Positions 34,675 through 46,365 of a stretch of 64,000 bases of DNA are shown in pieces. The DNA is taken from positions 1,798,001 through 1,862,000 of the forward strand of contig CM060200.1 in the NCBI GenBank assembly GCA_030562195.1, given 5' to 3'. The notes beneath the pieces are model-generated. The model did no database searches. It saw nothing but the letters and a program-made list of their open reading frames with translations, and was not told the DNA's origin. The first letter of the stretch is position 1, and the number at the start of each line of letters is the position of its first letter. The position numbers were made by a program, and so were the translations under genes. Source of the DNA: Nipponacmea schrenckii (Eukaryota; Mollusca; Gastropoda; Lottiidae).

Positions 34675-35730
34675 TCTTGAACTATACCCGCAGTGTATCC
34701 TGAGCCTGGTGCATTTTTGTTAACAAAAAATTTAACAAACTTTTTAAATGGATTTATACGTTTAATCTAATAATCTCTGGTCAAGGCTTTTATTTTATTT
34801 TTTTTCTATTTTCGTTTTATTGTTTAACGGGAATTAATAGATCTGAACGTAATACGACAACTTTGTAATTAGTCTAATTAGCATAATTAGTATATAATCT
34901 TAATAATGAAAATCATGGAAATAGGGAAAATTGTTACGTCAGAAAGTCCAATATTGTGCCATTAATGAAATACGATGCCTTTGTTATGCTTGTAGCTCAC
35001 GAATTATCACTATTACAGGCGATATTGTTATGCAATGTTCATGTAACACCTGCCTTATTACTCGTAGGTCTAGTGTTATAGATTATTACCAATAGAACAA
35101 ATAGAGTCATATATTCTTTACGCTATTTTTGTACAAATTTTCAGGGATGCTATATTAATGTATACTGTTTATAAGATATGGAGAATTAGGCGTAGGTAAA
35201 GAAGCACAAGATATATGGATAGACTATTTCTGACATTGACGTGGAGTTCTTCCAATGTCAGACAGAAGTAGTATATCTATATACCTCGTGATTTTTTATA
35301 TCAATTTATTAGATATTTTGATCCAATTGATGCCAAAATGTACCATAAATTTTAATCAGATTTAATATATTTGTTAATCTTTAAACATATATAAAATGAA
35401 CTTGATATTAATTATTGTTAATTTTAAAACTAATAAATTTTTAATCATTTAATACAAATATCGATTATTCTTCATATTTTTATATACTATGTTTTATATT
35501 TAATGTTTACTACCATCATCGTCATGGTCTGTTATTATTGTTATCAGTGTTTGGATACTTTACAGTGTATTTTAGGTGGATTCACCAGATGCCCAATATA
35601 CCCATGTATTGTGGACAAATTGATGTGGTACCAGAGAGGCTATATCCTTTGAATGAACAAAATCCATTGAATTGGAAACCGAAAAAATGTTGCGGACTTA
35701 TTAGACGGGTATGCTGGGAGAAAAATCCAG
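34675..35730. other. Non-coding region behind the TIR gene
   Basis: Very AT-rich. Contains a weak exon-like frame at about 35575-35709 (see rejected list). No other gene or repeat seen. Confidence 0.45.
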
Positions 35731-36340
35731 TTGTGGTTTGCTAGTATTTTGTATGTGCCTATATTAATTTAACTATAGCACCATGAAATGCTAGGAAACC
35801 AAATACTGTCATCGGCAATTGGAATGTCAGGGAACCAAATACTGTCATCGGCAATTGGAATGTCAGGGAACCAAACACTGCCATCAGGCAATTGGAATGT
35901 CAGGGAACCAAATACTGTCATCGGCAATTGGAATGTCAGGGAACCAAACACTGCCATCAAGCAATTATAATGTCAGGGAACCAAGCACTGTTATCAGCAA
36001 TTGGAATGTCAGGGAACCAAACACTGTCATCAGCAATTAGAATTTCGGGGAACCAAACACTGTCATCAGCAATTAGAATTTCGGGGAACCAAGCACTGTT
36101 ATCAGCAATTGGAATGTCAGGGACCAAACACTGTCATCAGCAATTAGAATTTCGGGGAACCAAACACTGCCATCAAGCAATTAGAATGTCAGGGAACCAA
36201 GCACTGTTATCAGCAATTGGAATGTCAGGGAACCAAACACTGTCATCAGCAATTAGAATTTCGGGGAACCAAACACTGTCATCAGCAATTAGAATTTCGG
36301 GGAACCAAACACTGCCGACAGCACTTAAAATATCAGGACA
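35731..36340. repeat. Repeated left flank plus 36-bp minisatellite, about 15 copies
   Basis: Starts with a non-repetitive 60-bp flank (TTGTGGTTTGCTAGTATTTT... to CACCATGAAATGCTAGG) that recurs at 44745. Units follow of about 36 bp: AATTGGAATGTCAGGGAACC then AAACACTGTCATCAGC, in at least two variants (GGAATGTCAGG and AGAATTTCGGG). Open frames of up to 157 codons read the array only. Confidence 0.9.
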
Positions 36341-37336
36341 CTTACATAGACAAAATGATATTTAGAATCTACACACTAACCATAGAACTGAAAAGCTTGG
36401 AAGTCCAACACAACCAACCAACATTTCGATCAGTAGTTTGAAACTTGCTGACTCTCACTAGCATCTGACACATATTTTCAAGTCTAGTGCAGATTCTCAA
36501 AGCATTTTGAAGGTTAAGTGGTTTAAAACCAGTAATTTTTTATTTAATATCAATCAGAAGCTAGTAATAGCCAGCAAGTTAGAGAGGACAACCAAGCCCG
36601 AAACGTCGTTGCATTAAACATATACAATTAATATGGTTTGACTCTATTAAGTTGGGCAATCCTGTCGGAACCTGTGCTACTGATCTACCACTTATGCTAA
36701 TAAGATGTGAACTATCTGAAATCATTTTATCAAAAGATGTGTGTCAATACTTCCAAAAATCAGGGGTGTATATCAAACAAGAAGTTGCATTAACAATTTT
36801 TTTATTTCATGCTAACATGCTCCAAATTTTAATAAATTGTGACAAAATTCCTTCCAAACGCCAACAGACATGTAACAAAATCATACTACATTGCAATATT
36901 AAAGATTAAAAGTAAAGAAAAGAACTGTTATTTGGCTACAGTCATGAATAAAGAATGAATCTCAGGGCCCTGTGGTACAAACAATCATAGATAAATATTT
37001 TTGTTGTAGTACAATATTTCTCAATGTAACATTCTACACCTAAGACAAATTATTCTCATAAGATAACAAAACCTTGTTTCACAAAATATCTTACAAACAT
37101 TTTTTTTTAAAGTGTGGATTAAGACCATATTTCAAAATTTAAATTCCAACATTTTTAAGATCGAATATTTTAGAGAAAAGAGTTTGATTATAATATTATA
37201 TTATACAATATAATAATTTATCATATATCTAGAATTAAATCACAGATCACACACAAAATGGTTTATCACAAGGGGAAATAACTCGAGGTAGAATGGTCTT
37301 GGGTCAAACAATATATAAATAAATCTCAAGTAGTAA
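36341..37336. other. Spacer before the zinc-finger cluster
   Basis: Nothing convincing. The 85-codon frame at 36652-36909 has no domain or splice support. Confidence 0.45.
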
Positions 37337-37392
37337 ATGAAATGAATGGAGTTTTACGTCCTAGTCTTCTTCACTTTATGGGCTGTAGTCTG
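37337..37392 (-). mobile_element. SINE 3' end fragment
   Basis: AAATGAAATGAATGGAGTTT then TACGTCCTAGTCTTCTTCAC and TTTATGGGCT match the family's 3' end on the minus strand. It probably lies in the 3' region of zinc-finger gene A. Confidence 0.7.
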
Positions 37393-37620
37393 AAATAGTC
37401 TAAATCTCTTTCAAATACCGTAAGTTTTAAATTTTTCAATCTTAATATTTTGCATAAGATTTCACTGAGAAAATAAGCAGGAAGTTTGAAATTGAATTAA
37501 GAAATTTATGAAAAATTCAGGGTATGTTTAGATTTTTTGGAGAAAGGTTAACTTTGTAAGATTTTTATCATTTCAATTCACAGGTAGTAAAAACAAAATT
37601 ATCACAATTTCCACAATTTA

Positions 37621-39087
37621 TTACATTTCTCTTAAGTGTGATTTTCTAATATGTCGTTTTAGATTTGAACTTGTAATATAAGTTTCACTACAAACATCAC
37701 ATTTATAAGGTCTTTCTTTGGTATGTGTTCTCTTGTGAACTGTCAATGTACCACTTGTAGTAAATGCTCTATAACAAACATCACATCGAAAAGGTTTCAC
37801 TTCAGAATGAGTTGCAACATGACTAGTCAATTCTCCATTGGTGAAAAATGATTTACTACAGACACCACATTCAAATGGTTTATCTTCTGTGTGTCGTCGC
37901 GAATGAACTCTCATACTCCACATTGACTTAAAGGAATTATTACAAACATCACATTTAAAAGGTTTGTCTTCAGAGTGTACTGAGGCATGTTTCTTTAATT
38001 GGTTTACTTTAACAAAAGATTTACCACAAATGTCACATAAATGTGGTTTCTCTCCAGTATGTATACGCTGATGACCAGTCAAATCACGTTTTGTAAAAAA
38101 GGACTTTTCACAGACATCACAATGATACGGTTTCACTCCAGTGTGTTTCATCATATGTTGAGTGTGATGACATTTTTGAGAAAAACTTTTACTACAAATG
38201 TCACAAGTATAAGGTTTCTCTCCTGTATGCAATCTCATATGTCTGACTAATTCACTATGTGTGCTAAAAGCCTTATTACACACATCACATTCATAAGGTT
38301 TCTCTCCAGTATGTACTCTTATATGTAAGACCAATTTACTGTTGGTACCAAATGATTTATTACAAATCTCACATTTATACAATTTGTCCTTGGGGTGGCT
38401 CTTTAAGTGTGTCTTGAAAACAATGTTATCACAAAACGATTCTCCACAAATGTGACATTTGTATGTCTTCCCTTCAATATGTGTTTTACTGTGTTTTTCA
38501 AACACATTCTTTCTAATAAAAGATCTATCACATAACTCGCATTTATAAGGCTTGTCTCCTGTATGTACCATAATATGTCTTCTCAAGTCATTGCTTCCAA
38601 CAAAGGATTTATCACATAAATCACATTTGTAAGGTTTCTCTCCAGTATGTGTTCGAATATGAATGATAAAGATGCTGTTAGTGACAAAAGATTTATTACA
38701 AACATCACATTTATAAGGTTTCTCTCCGGTATGTGCCCGCACATGTCTTATTAAATTACCCTTTGTAGTAAATGACTTATCACAAAAACCACAAGCGAAA
38801 GGTCTCTCCCCAGTGTGAGACCTTATGTGTTCAGTTAAGCATCTGTTGTTAGAAAAAGATTTATCACAAACATCACATTTATAAGGACTGTCCACAGTGT
38901 GAGTCATCACATGTTTAATCAAGTTTTCACTCTTAATAAATGCTTTACTACAAACACCACAAACATAAGGTTTATCTGTAGTTGGAATATCTTTATGTTT
39001 ACTAACATGGACTGATATTTGAGCATAGGGTAAAACCTTTCCACATAATCCACATGGTACATCAAAACAAGTTTCACTTGGTAACAT
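37621..39087 (-). CDS. C2H2 zinc-finger protein, gene A (17 fingers)
   Basis: A 488-residue nuclear, probably DNA-binding protein made almost wholly of fingers. Finger 1 is the family's CGLCGK type ([19 protein letters not shown]), then 16 canonical C-x2-C-x12-H-x3-4-H fingers joined by TGEKPY-type linkers; several linkers in the middle are off-consensus ([16 protein letters not shown]). The start was set at the ATG reading MLPSETC because paralogues begin MLPK, MPKK or MPKV; the frame is open seven codons further upstream (TTG first). Finger 7 to 8 linkers and the last finger (H-x4-H) deviate most. It lacks KRAB, SCAN or BTB domains. The shared promoter module lies at 40691-40732 and a decayed mariner sits between it and the CDS. 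Confidence 0.93.
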   Translation of the reverse strand: MLPSETCFDVPCGLCGKVLPYAQISVHVSKHKDIPTTDKPYVCGVCSKAFIKSENLIKHVMTHTVDSPYKCDVCDKSFSNNRCLTEHIRSHTGERPFACGFCDKSFTTKGNLIRHVRAHTGEKPYKCDVCNKSFVTNSIFIIHIRTHTGEKPYKCDLCDKSFVGSNDLRRHIMVHTGDKPYKCELCDRSFIRKNVFEKHSKTHIEGKTYKCHICGESFCDNIVFKTHLKSHPKDKLYKCEICNKSFGTNSKLVLHIRVHTGEKPYECDVCNKAFSTHSELVRHMRLHTGEKPYTCDICSKSFSQKCHHTQHMMKHTGVKPYHCDVCEKSFFTKRDLTGHQRIHTGEKPHLCDICGKSFVKVNQLKKHASVHSEDKPFKCDVCNNSFKSMWSMRVHSRRHTEDKPFECGVCSKSFFTNGELTSHVATHSEVKPFRCDVCYRAFTTSGTLTVHKRTHTKERPYKCDVCSETYITSSNLKRHIRKSHLREM

Positions 39088-39609
39088 TTTACAATAGCAG
39101 ATTCCCAACTACTGTTAAGTAAACATACCTAAAAGCTGTTCACTGGGTTTTATTATGGCACAAATTCAAGATTTTCTGATTAATACAGCTATAGCAGATG
39201 GAGAAGCTATGCATTGAGTAACTGTTATGATAGAAATTTTTTTGCACGTTACCCTTTTCAAATTGCGAATGGTCCATTCAAAGGGCTCAATGGCAGGCCA
39301 TAACATTTCCAGAATTCAGCTGTTCAGTGATCTTGATCTAGTTTAGTGTCTAATTCATCAAATTTAGAGTCAATAAACAAAGTCGAAGCAAAATAACTGT
39401 TCAATGTTATAGGGGAAACAACTCTTCTAAGCTTTAACAGAATTTGGATCCAGCTCACTTTTACCATTCTTGTGACACCAATACTAAATATTGAAATAGT
39501 TTCTAAAATAAACAGAAAACAGAAACTACAAATCAACCATACAATTTCAAAAAAATCCAGAAAAATATTTACAGTGGGAAAGTAAGAATTTTTTTTCCAA
39601 TTAGGATAA
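39088..39609. other. 5' region / intron 1 of gene A
   Basis: No coding potential seen. It lies between the CDS and the mariner element and is part of the inferred intron and leader of gene A. Confidence 0.4.
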
Positions 39610-40389
39610 TACGAGGGTGAGTCAAGAAGTAACCAGCCTATCCCATTTCCCATTGCCCGACACGGTTATGATTTTCGTACTTTGTTCCAATACATTTTAT
39701 ACTTGGATAAAAAATTATACGGGTATCGACATCTCGAGGTCATGTATCGATACTTCACGATACGAGACATTCCATAAAAAGTGGGTAATATTTTATTTAC
39801 TAGTCAAGCTTATCCCATCATAAATTCCTTTCGCGGACTTCTCTGAAATCCATTGTTTCAATAACTTATTTGACATTTAAGTCAGTGGACACACAGGCTT
39901 GATTATTTTTTGGTTTATAAGTAAAATACCACAGACAACTAGCTTAATTGCTAGTTATAACATTCTGTTACCTAAATATATAAACGTTACAATTATAAAA
40001 TATTGAAACCAATGAGAAAAAGTCTTATTACCCCACATCGCGATATGTATCGCGACCCTTGTATCGCAAAATGTATTGTATTGTCGCATGAAAGGCAATA
40101 CCCAGCACTAACATCCAGCCTTTTCACCTGACCTCGCTCCTAGCGACTTCTTCCTATTCCAATAATTGAAAAACAATATCTGTGCACATCATTTCTGGTC
40201 TTATGAAGAAGTCATGACGGCAGTTGAGTGGGTTAATGGAAAGGATCCTGACTGTTTCAGTTTTAGGTTGATGTCACTTGAACACTGAGTGCATCACACT
40301 TAAATCCACTAAAGGAATAATATTGAAATAGAAGAGGTTGATATCAACTGTAAATAAGTTAAGCTGGTTACTTATTGTCTGTCGCGTTA
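39610..40389. mobile_element. Decayed mariner-type transposon
   Basis: Left end CGAGGGTGAGTCAAGAAGTA then ACCAGC, flanked by TA. The right end near 40362-40386 is its imperfect inverted copy (GCTGGTTACTTATTGTCTGT), followed by TA. Inside, around 40126-40260 (plus strand), sits the C-terminal part of a mariner transposase: SPDLAPSDFFLF with the third catalytic Asp region, a stop codon, then a WSYEEVMTAVEWVNGK stretch. At about 0.78 kb against the usual 1.3 kb it has a large internal deletion and is inactive. It splits the 5' region of gene A. Confidence 0.8.
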
Positions 40390-40495
40390 CTTGAGACTGT
40401 AACAAATTTTACTTTTTAATAGATATATAAATAAAAACTTATATTAAATGCAACACGAACGGAAAGGAACGGTGCAATTTATTGAATGGACGCAC

Positions 40496-40500
40496 CAACA
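40496..40500 (-). promoter_or_regulatory. Inferred 3' end of non-coding exon 1, gene A (splice donor)
   Basis: On the minus strand TGTTG is followed by GTGCGTCCATTCAATAAATT, matching the donor-proximal sequence conserved in this family. It lies about 200 bp behind the promoter module. Confidence 0.5.
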
Positions 40501-40690
40501 CAAACTTTCAAGCGGATGTTTTCACTTGCTACTTTCAATTTTCGCCAATTGGAATGTGAAGATTATATATAATTATTGGTCTAACAACCTCCTACTAATA
40601 ATCTACATAAATAATGACATCTTACCATGAAGAATTGAGGATTTCAATAACTCTAGATATTTCCTTTGTTACTTCACGCCACCCTATTCC

Positions 40691-40732
40691 GGTCAAGGTC
40701 ATTAGTCAAAACGCCACTTAGTCAAATCGACC
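40691..40732 (-). promoter_or_regulatory. 42-bp zinc-finger family promoter module, gene A
   Basis: Minus strand: GGTCGATTTGACTAAG, then TGGCGTTTTGACTA, then ATGACCTTGACC. Same order and spacing as in genes B, F, G and H. ATGACCTTGACC contains, on the other strand, the extended nuclear-receptor half-site TCAAGGTCA. Confidence 0.75.
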
Positions 40733-42424
40733 ATAATTTTTGCAAATTGTAAATAATATTTGTGCTATCCTTGTTTGGATAAGTTTTTAGGATTTGAATT
40801 AGTTCATTTCTGTATGAAATATGTATTATGTGTACTCTGTATTCATACGCAGAATTTATATGACGTGATCTCCAAAATCGCATTTCATTTAAATCTAGCC
40901 GTTTCTTCACTCAACAAAGGCCTGTACACTTCCTCTCAATACTTAATACTTATAACATTCCTATTCATTTAGATCTATCTTTAGAGAAAAGCGAAACTCA
41001 TTTGGCTGTCATTTTATCCAAACGACCAGGTAGTTCCTTGCTTACTTGAAATGCGAAATTCAACTCAAAGGAGAGAAATATCAGTACAGTGGTAGGCCTA
41101 TTTGGTAGGAATACCAGTTAAAACTGTAACATGTCAAAACGGTAACAAATTTTATTAGTTAAAACGTTAACAACTCCACCAAAACGGTAAAAAAAATATT
41201 TCGGTTAAAACGATAACAACTCCACCAAAACGGTAAAACAGATATTTTGGTGAATAAAAATAATTTATTTATCATTGACTTGAGTGATGAGACAAACCTA
41301 AGAATACATTCAACGCGACTTTTGAGCATGAATCATGTCTAAATCAAAATCTTTTCCAATAAAAACTTGTTACTTGAATAGCTTTAACAGACTAAATGAT
41401 CGTATAAAGTGAGATATTAGAGTCCTCTTGACAGGTTTAATATGGACAGTCATGTGGCACTCGTCATATGTTTACAATTTCACGCCATAGGTGTGAATCA
41501 CTTTATTTTACTGCGGTTAAGGTCATGAGATTAATGGACACACGTCATATCGGTAACACGTCATATCGGTAAACGTCGAAGTCCACTTATGAATTTATGC
41601 GACAGATGGTTCGTATCGATCCGCTAATTAATTGCATAATGACTTTTATTAATCATGATCTGATAACATGACTAAAACATCGCAGGTGCCACCAGTTATA
41701 TCTATTACGATATTTTACTATCTAGTTTCTATCATCGTTTAACTTTACCACGAAGAATAACTGACTTAAATGGACAGATTATCTTTCATTATATTAACTT
41801 TCGGCACCTAGTTTCGTAAGCTAATCAAGCATGACCTTAAAATTTAAAGGTATTAGAATTAGATCTGCACACAATTTATGATAACAATTACTTTATTAAA
41901 AACGTGCGACGTTTCACTAGGATACTCTCGTCTTTTATCAAGCAGTGAAATTAAAACATAGGTATTGAAGAATATAACTAACATAATTATCATGGATAAC
42001 AATTACTTTATTAAATAACTGCGACGTTTCACGAGGATTACCCTCTCGTCTTTATCAAGCAATAGAACAATATTAGAACATTGGAGAATATAGATACTAG
42101 ACAATTACATAGATAAGGAATTCTTTAATAGGGTAATTAAAACGTGCCAAAAGAAATTATGACAGATTCTCTATAATTATTATCAAAACAAAATATTTAT
42201 TAGAAAAGTAAGAAACATGTGGAGCTAATATGAATTCTTATTGAGTAGTTAAGATTAGATCAAAGCGAAATAAATGTTGCCGATGACTATATTAATGGTA
42301 ATTAAGACTATTTACCGTTTCAAAAGTAAATTAAGATACCCCTATATATAGATACAGATGACAAATTCAGTAGTTTCTGCAAAATAATCTATTCAGAACG
42401 TTAAGATAGTCAATAGACATGTTG
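40733..42424. other. Intergenic with small duplications
   Basis: A duplicated block (41165-41255) repeats ACTCCACCAAAACGGTAAAA. A second pair (41877-41950 and 41998-42065) repeats AACAATTACTTTATTAAA, GCGACGTTTCAC and CTCGTCTTT(T)ATCAAGCA. No gene. Confidence 0.55.
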
Positions 42425-42970
42425 GAGAACTAGATAGCTGAAACTTTCAGACTAGTATAATAACTATCAGAGATTAGGTAAGAGTCAGTAATTTCAGCTA
42501 GTATAATAACTATCAGAGACTAGGTAAGAGTCAGTAAGTTTCAGACTAGTATAATAACTATCAGAGACTAGGTAAGAGTCAGTAAGTTTCAGACTAGTAT
42601 AATAACTATCAGAGACTAGTTAGAGTCAGTAAGTTTCTGACTAGTATAATAACTATCAGAGACTAGGTAAGAGTCAGTAAGTTTCAGACTAGTATAATAA
42701 CTATCAGAGATTAGGTAAGAGTCAGTAAGTTTCAGACTAGTATAATAACTAACAGAGACTAGGTAAGAGTCAGTAAGTTTCAGACTAGTATAATAACTTC
42801 AGAGACTAGGTAAGAGTCAGTAAGTTTCAGACTAGTATAATAACTATCAGAGACTAGGTAAGAGTCAGTAAGTTTCAGACTAGTATAATAACTATCAGAG
42901 ACTAGGTAAGAGTCAGTAAGTTTCAGACTAGTATAATAACTATCAGAGACTAGGTAAGAGTCAGTAAGTT
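42425..42970. repeat. 48-bp minisatellite, about 11 copies
   Basis: Unit AGTTTCAGACTAGTATAATA then ACTATCAGAGACTAGGTAAG and AGTCAGTA. Highly uniform. Confidence 0.95.
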
Positions 42971-43251
42971 TTAGAAAATATGATTATGTTAAAATTCACC
43001 GGGTTTCAGAGGAAAAGTTAAGTCTCGAAGTTTTGGACTAACTGTCAATATAATCATGGATTAAGTTAAGCCATAATGTATTAAGTGAATGGAACGAATT
43101 ATTATTTATGAATTATCGATTGATTTTGATTGAATGAGTGCTAATTAACCCTGGTTATAATATCGATTTGTTTGTCATGTACCACATGTTATTGCCATTG
43201 ATTATCTCCGTTCTTCTGTTATTATTATACTAATCAGCTGTACGTTTTCTT

Positions 43252-43576
43252 ATAAATAGTTCATTTCAGTGGCGAATCTTGTGAGTCGTTGTGTTTATGA
43301 AAAGCATTCCGGACACCAAGAACTGCAGTTGTGTACAGCTTTCGTGAGATTTCTTGTGTGGATCCCATCTGTCATCTGTAGGTAGTTTTATTGCTTAAGG
43401 TTCCGGCTTCCGATGTTCAGTGCCTAAAACAGAAAAATTATAAGAACCGAATACCGCCGACTTCATCCGGGGGTAAAAGAGAAACCGCATGGACAAGAAT
43501 TTTCTTCTATTTGCACTTATACTCTGTTTCGCATCAGTCTGCATTTTCCTCTTTCAAAATGGAATTATTAACTAGG
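43252..43576 (+). other. TATA-like box and a short signal-anchor-like open frame
   Basis: TATAAATAG at 43252-43260. At 43489 an ATG opens 29 codons (MDKNFLLFALILCFASVCIF and LFQNGIIN), a basic start plus hydrophobic segment like a signal anchor, closed by TAG at 43574-43576. No downstream coding exon was recognised, so this could be a first exon of an unseen gene, a pseudogene or chance. Confidence 0.2.
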
Positions 43577-44380
43577 GTCATTTTGCTAGGATTAATCCAC
43601 AAGGGGCAGGTGATATGATCGAGAAAGATGCACCAATTATCTGGGAGCTTTTAAGGTTTTGTTCTTTAAACGATTCTCCGGTGCTATGGTGAGGATGGCA
43701 CCAATTTTTCACCAATCGCCAGCAGTATGAGAATTGGTGCCATTGTGATTATTGCGTTCAAGACTGTAGTTATCAAACCTGATTTTTTTTTATTTTCGTC
43801 CTTTAGTTAACAACAGTATTATTATTCTAGTTTGTGTCTACTGGAATTAAAAAATTCGCTAACGTCAACAGACAAGTATCTTGCTTAATTAAATAATGGT
43901 TCGTGTCATTTTCAATACAAATTTTATGACGAAACTAACGTTCATATTGTTTGTGATAATGAAAGATTTTATTCGATTCGGCAGGTTCGGGGCCTAGAAC
44001 ACCTAACGACATAAATAACTCGAAACACCTAATTTACCGAGAATTAATTCAATGAAAGGATTAGAGATTATAGGGTTATTTGTTACTAGGATAGTTGCTA
44101 TGGCTGGGTATATAGGTGCAGTTGTGGTGTTGATAGGTTTGAAGCGGACGTTAACAAGTAATATATGAACCAACCTTGATAAAGGCAAAGTGTTGGCGGT
44201 CTAGATGAATGGATTTATACTCGAGGAAGTATTTGTTAATTTGATTTCTATCAACCAACATACTTTCAGATATTCAATAGTTATTGATTCGACTGCAGTT
44301 AGGCCTAATCTTAGTGAAAGTAAATATCAAGGAAACTTATGTATGTTTATTTGTATGGAATACCGAATTTCAACAAAAGT
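43577..44380. other. Intergenic, no gene supported
   Basis: A 41-codon plus-strand frame ending at 44168 (MKGLEIIGLF..., one hydrophobic stretch) has no splice or domain support. Otherwise nothing. Confidence 0.4.
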
Positions 44381-44399
44381 GGTCATTAGGGGTGGGAGT

Positions 44400-44510
44400 C
44401 GTCAACGAACACACTTTCAGGATTGGCGCAGGAATTTTTACCCTTAAAAGGATTCGAACCCACGGAACGTTATCGCCTAGCCAACGACAAATCAGACCAC
44501 TGCAATATAA
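44400..44510 (-). mobile_element. tRNA-like SINE head, different family
   Basis: On the minus strand TGGCTAGGCGATAACG resembles an A box and GGGTTCGAATCC is a perfect B box, about 20 bp apart. No complete cloverleaf was found, so it is more likely a SINE head than a tRNA gene. Confidence 0.4.
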
Positions 44511-44744
44511 AGATGCACCTTGGGAGGGAAGTATTGATATTTACATAGAAAGAAATTTGTTAGCCCTTTCAAGAAGATATTCACGAAGCTTGAAATTGTA
44601 TGGGTACAGGCTTACATGTACAAGTAAGAGCCCAGATACCCTGAGCAGTGGATAGTGAGGAAAAAGGTTTTCTTAGTTAGACTGATGTGGGAAAAACAAT
44701 TGATTCAACAAAAATCGACTAGAGACTCTGATAAAATTCAGTGA

Positions 44745-44875
44745 TTGTGGTTTGCTAGTATTTTGTATGTGCCTATATCAATTTAACTATAGCACCATGA
44801 AATGCTAGGAAACCAAACACTGTCATCGACAATTAGAATTTCGGGAAACCAAACATTGTCATCGACAATTACAGT
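44745..44875 (+). repeat. Second copy of the minisatellite-bearing element
   Basis: Repeats the 60-bp flank of 35731-35790 (TTGTGGTTTGCTAGTATTTT and AACTATAGCACCATGAAATG) nearly exactly, followed by only two of the 36-bp units. Confidence 0.85.
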
Positions 44876-45342
44876 GACAGTTTTCCATTACTTTCTTGTG
44901 CATCGATGTCAGATTTGTTGGGTGAGGCTTGAGCTGTGACAAGCCAATGTTACAGGACTACAGGCAACCCAGGGATTCTAAATTCTATTCTTTCAAAATT
45001 CTTTTGAAAATATCACAGGTGTTTCTAAATATCAGCATGCATTTTAGCTAGTTACCAGAACCAGTATTTCTATAAAATAAGAAGTTCGGTCTTTCATATT
45101 CCACAAGCCGTGAACACTGAAATGAATGAATTATTCTGAATTCTGATGATCGGTTTATCTAGAAACACATTACTGCTGTAGACATTAAAGTGATAATAAT
45201 CAAAGCATTATAGGAGTAATTTCTAGCCTTTTATGTGTATCAGGGTCACATGAATTCAATTTTTTATTTAATTCATTATCTGGACTAGAAACTTATGAGA
45301 CATCAAAATTTTATTTAAATAATGAATTTCACATTAACAAAT
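44876..45342. other. 3' flank of gene B
   Basis: No gene or repeat recognised. Confidence 0.4.
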
Positions 45343-46365
45343 TTAACTAGTGTGTAACAAATCTGTATGTTTCTCCATATGAGATTTCAACTGTTCCGAT
45401 AAGCTAAATGATTCACCACAAACACCACATAAGCAAGGTTTCTCTTCAGATTGATCTAATGAATTAATAGATGTAAATGATTTACTATGAACATCACTTC
45501 CATTAGGTTTCTCTGTATGTTCTTTCAAATGATCAGTTAATTTTTCCCTTGTTCTAAACAACTTACAACAAATGGTACACAATAAAGGATTTTCAACAGC
45601 GTGAGCTTTTACATGATTTGTTAGTTCAAGCTCAGTTTTCATTGATTTGAAACAAAAATAACATTTCAAACTTTTTCTTCCAATGTGCGTCTTTAAATGA
45701 GCCTTTAAATCCATCGCTTGGACGAAAGTTTCACTACAAACATCACATTTATGAGGTTTTAAATGTCCCTTTGCATGCCTTTGACAAAGCCAATTTGTAG
45801 TAAATGATTTTTCACAATAATCACATTTGTAAGGTCTGTCAGTATGCAGTGAGATGTGCTTTGCTAAATAAAATTTAGATGAAATAGACTTGTTGCATAT
45901 ATTGCATCTAAAAGGATCCTCTCCAGTATGTGTCCGTTTATGATTTTCAAGTTGAATTTTTTGGCCAAATTTGTTACCACATATATCACATGTATGAGGT
46001 TTCTCTCCCGTATGAACTCGCATATGACTTATCAATTTACATTTGGCAATAAATGACTTAAAACAAATACCACAGGCATAAGGTTTCTCCCCAGTATGTT
46101 TCATAACATGTCGTCGATAGGAAGCTCTCCATGAAAAAGACTGATCACAAACATCACATTTGTAAGGTTTCTCTCCTGTATGCATCCTCAAATGAGATGT
46201 GAACTGATCTTTCTGAGCAAAGGATTTATCACAAACATCACATTTATACATCTTCTCTCCTGACAAGGTTCTTACATGATTAGCTACATGTCTAATTAGT
46301 TTATTTGGACTGAAAATTTTCCCACAAACTCCACAGGTGGGAGCCACATAACATTTCTTTGGCAT
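45343..46365 (-). CDS. C2H2 zinc-finger protein, gene B (11 fingers plus a degenerate one)
   Basis: 340 residues, start ATG at 46365 (MPKKCYVAPTCGVCGK), as in gene E. Finger 1 is the CGVCGK family type, followed by nine more fingers. A degenerate finger then has both Cys lost (GSDVHSKSFTSINSLD). The protein closes with a CGVCGESFSLSEQLKSH finger. This closing CGVCG finger recurs at the ends of D and G and behind the stop of G, so it is an old family feature. Some linkers are shortened (HTDRPYK, HLKPHK), which changes finger spacing. Promoter module at 47050-47091. Confidence 0.93.
   Translation of the reverse strand: MPKKCYVAPTCGVCGKIFSPNKLIRHVANHVRTLSGEKMYKCDVCDKSFAQKDQFTSHLRMHTGEKPYKCDVCDQSFSWRASYRRHVMKHTGEKPYACGICFKSFIAKCKLISHMRVHTGEKPHTCDICGNKFGQKIQLENHKRTHTGEDPFRCNICNKSISSKFYLAKHISLHTDRPYKCDYCEKSFTTNWLCQRHAKGHLKPHKCDVCSETFVQAMDLKAHLKTHIGRKSLKCYFCFKSMKTELELTNHVKAHAVENPLLCTICCKLFRTREKLTDHLKEHTEKPNGSDVHSKSFTSINSLDQSEEKPCLCGVCGESFSLSEQLKSHMEKHTDLLHTS

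Noticed and set aside
35575..35709. Possible exon with MPNIPMYCGQIDVVPERLYP between an acceptor-like ttttag and a GTATGC donor
   Set aside because: The reading looks protein-like but no neighbouring exon in a matching phase was found and the family is not recognised. Left as unsupported.
35788..36441. Plus- and minus-strand frames up to 157 codons with GMSGNQ repeats
   Set aside because: They read the 36-bp minisatellite; no independent evidence of a protein.
44003..44188. Possible mitochondrial insert (hydrophobic 61-codon minus frame)
   Set aside because: Hydrophobic composition only; no recognisable mitochondrial gene block or neighbouring mitochondrial sequence.
44400..44510. tRNA gene on the minus strand
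   Set aside because: A and B boxes are present, but no acceptor stem or anticodon arm could be folded; more likely a SINE head.
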